A stretch of DNA of 5,546 nucleotides. It comes from Verrucomicrobiota bacterium. Its GTDB lineage: Bacteria > Verrucomicrobiota > Verrucomicrobiae > Chthoniobacterales > UBA10450. The notes under the pieces were generated by a model. That model saw nothing but the letters and a program-made list of their open reading frames with translations, was not told the DNA's origin and searched no databases. How positions within the stretch are numbered: position 1 is the stretch's first letter; every line of letters begins with the position of its first letter. A program made the translations under genes and the position numbers. The stretch is taken from contig VBQB01000291.1 in NCBI GenBank assembly GCA_005887855.1, positions 1 through 5,546 of the forward strand, given 5' to 3'. Shown piece after piece: positions 5,495 through 5,546 of this stretch.

Positions 5495-5546
5495 AGGCCA
5501 GCGGTTGGCAGCGTGGTCCGATTAGCTGGTTGGGTGAATTGCGGTA

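Overview
The window looks like chromosomal DNA from a moderately GC-rich, probably soil-dwelling bacterium. My tentative guess is Verrucomicrobiota or a neighbouring phylum. It rests on short heptamer-periodic repeats between genes, on few recognisable Shine-Dalgarno sequences, and on a general resemblance of the proteins; no marker gene is present to prove it.

Layout. The left edge holds the 3' part of a plus-strand NIPSNAP-family gene (1-350). It meets, tail to tail, a minus-strand series reading right to left: a 2-aminomuconic 6-semialdehyde dehydrogenase (2576-4033), a DUF2277 protein (2075-2380), an AI-2E-family membrane protein (826-1950) and a RidA-fold 2-aminomuconate deaminase (366-791). 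To the right are a small membrane-anchored hypothetical gene broken by two in-frame amber codons (4063-4551), a 490-base stretch with no convincing gene (4552-5041) that carries repeats and a decayed copy of the dehydrogenase 5' end, and a minus-strand hypothetical gene with a possible SpoIIAA/STAS-like fold (5042-5482).

How the genes fit together. The dehydrogenase and the RidA-type protein match two consecutive steps of the 2-aminomuconate branch of aromatic degradation: 2-aminomuconate semialdehyde to 2-aminomuconate, then loss of ammonia. This branch serves tryptophan breakdown through kynurenine and 3-hydroxyanthranilate, and also 2-aminophenol breakdown. The upstream dioxygenase and decarboxylase are not in the window. 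The AI-2E and DUF2277 genes lie between the two enzymes without an obvious pathway role.

Most unusual points. (1) The hypothetical gene keeps a perfect reading frame through two TAG codons three codons apart and on to a normal TAA. (2) An imperfect direct repeat of about 45 bases puts a decayed copy of the dehydrogenase start on the far side of that broken gene. (3) Four short arrays, all with 7-base periodicity but different unit sequences, are packed into the same intergenic region. I see no clear new defence or mobile system.
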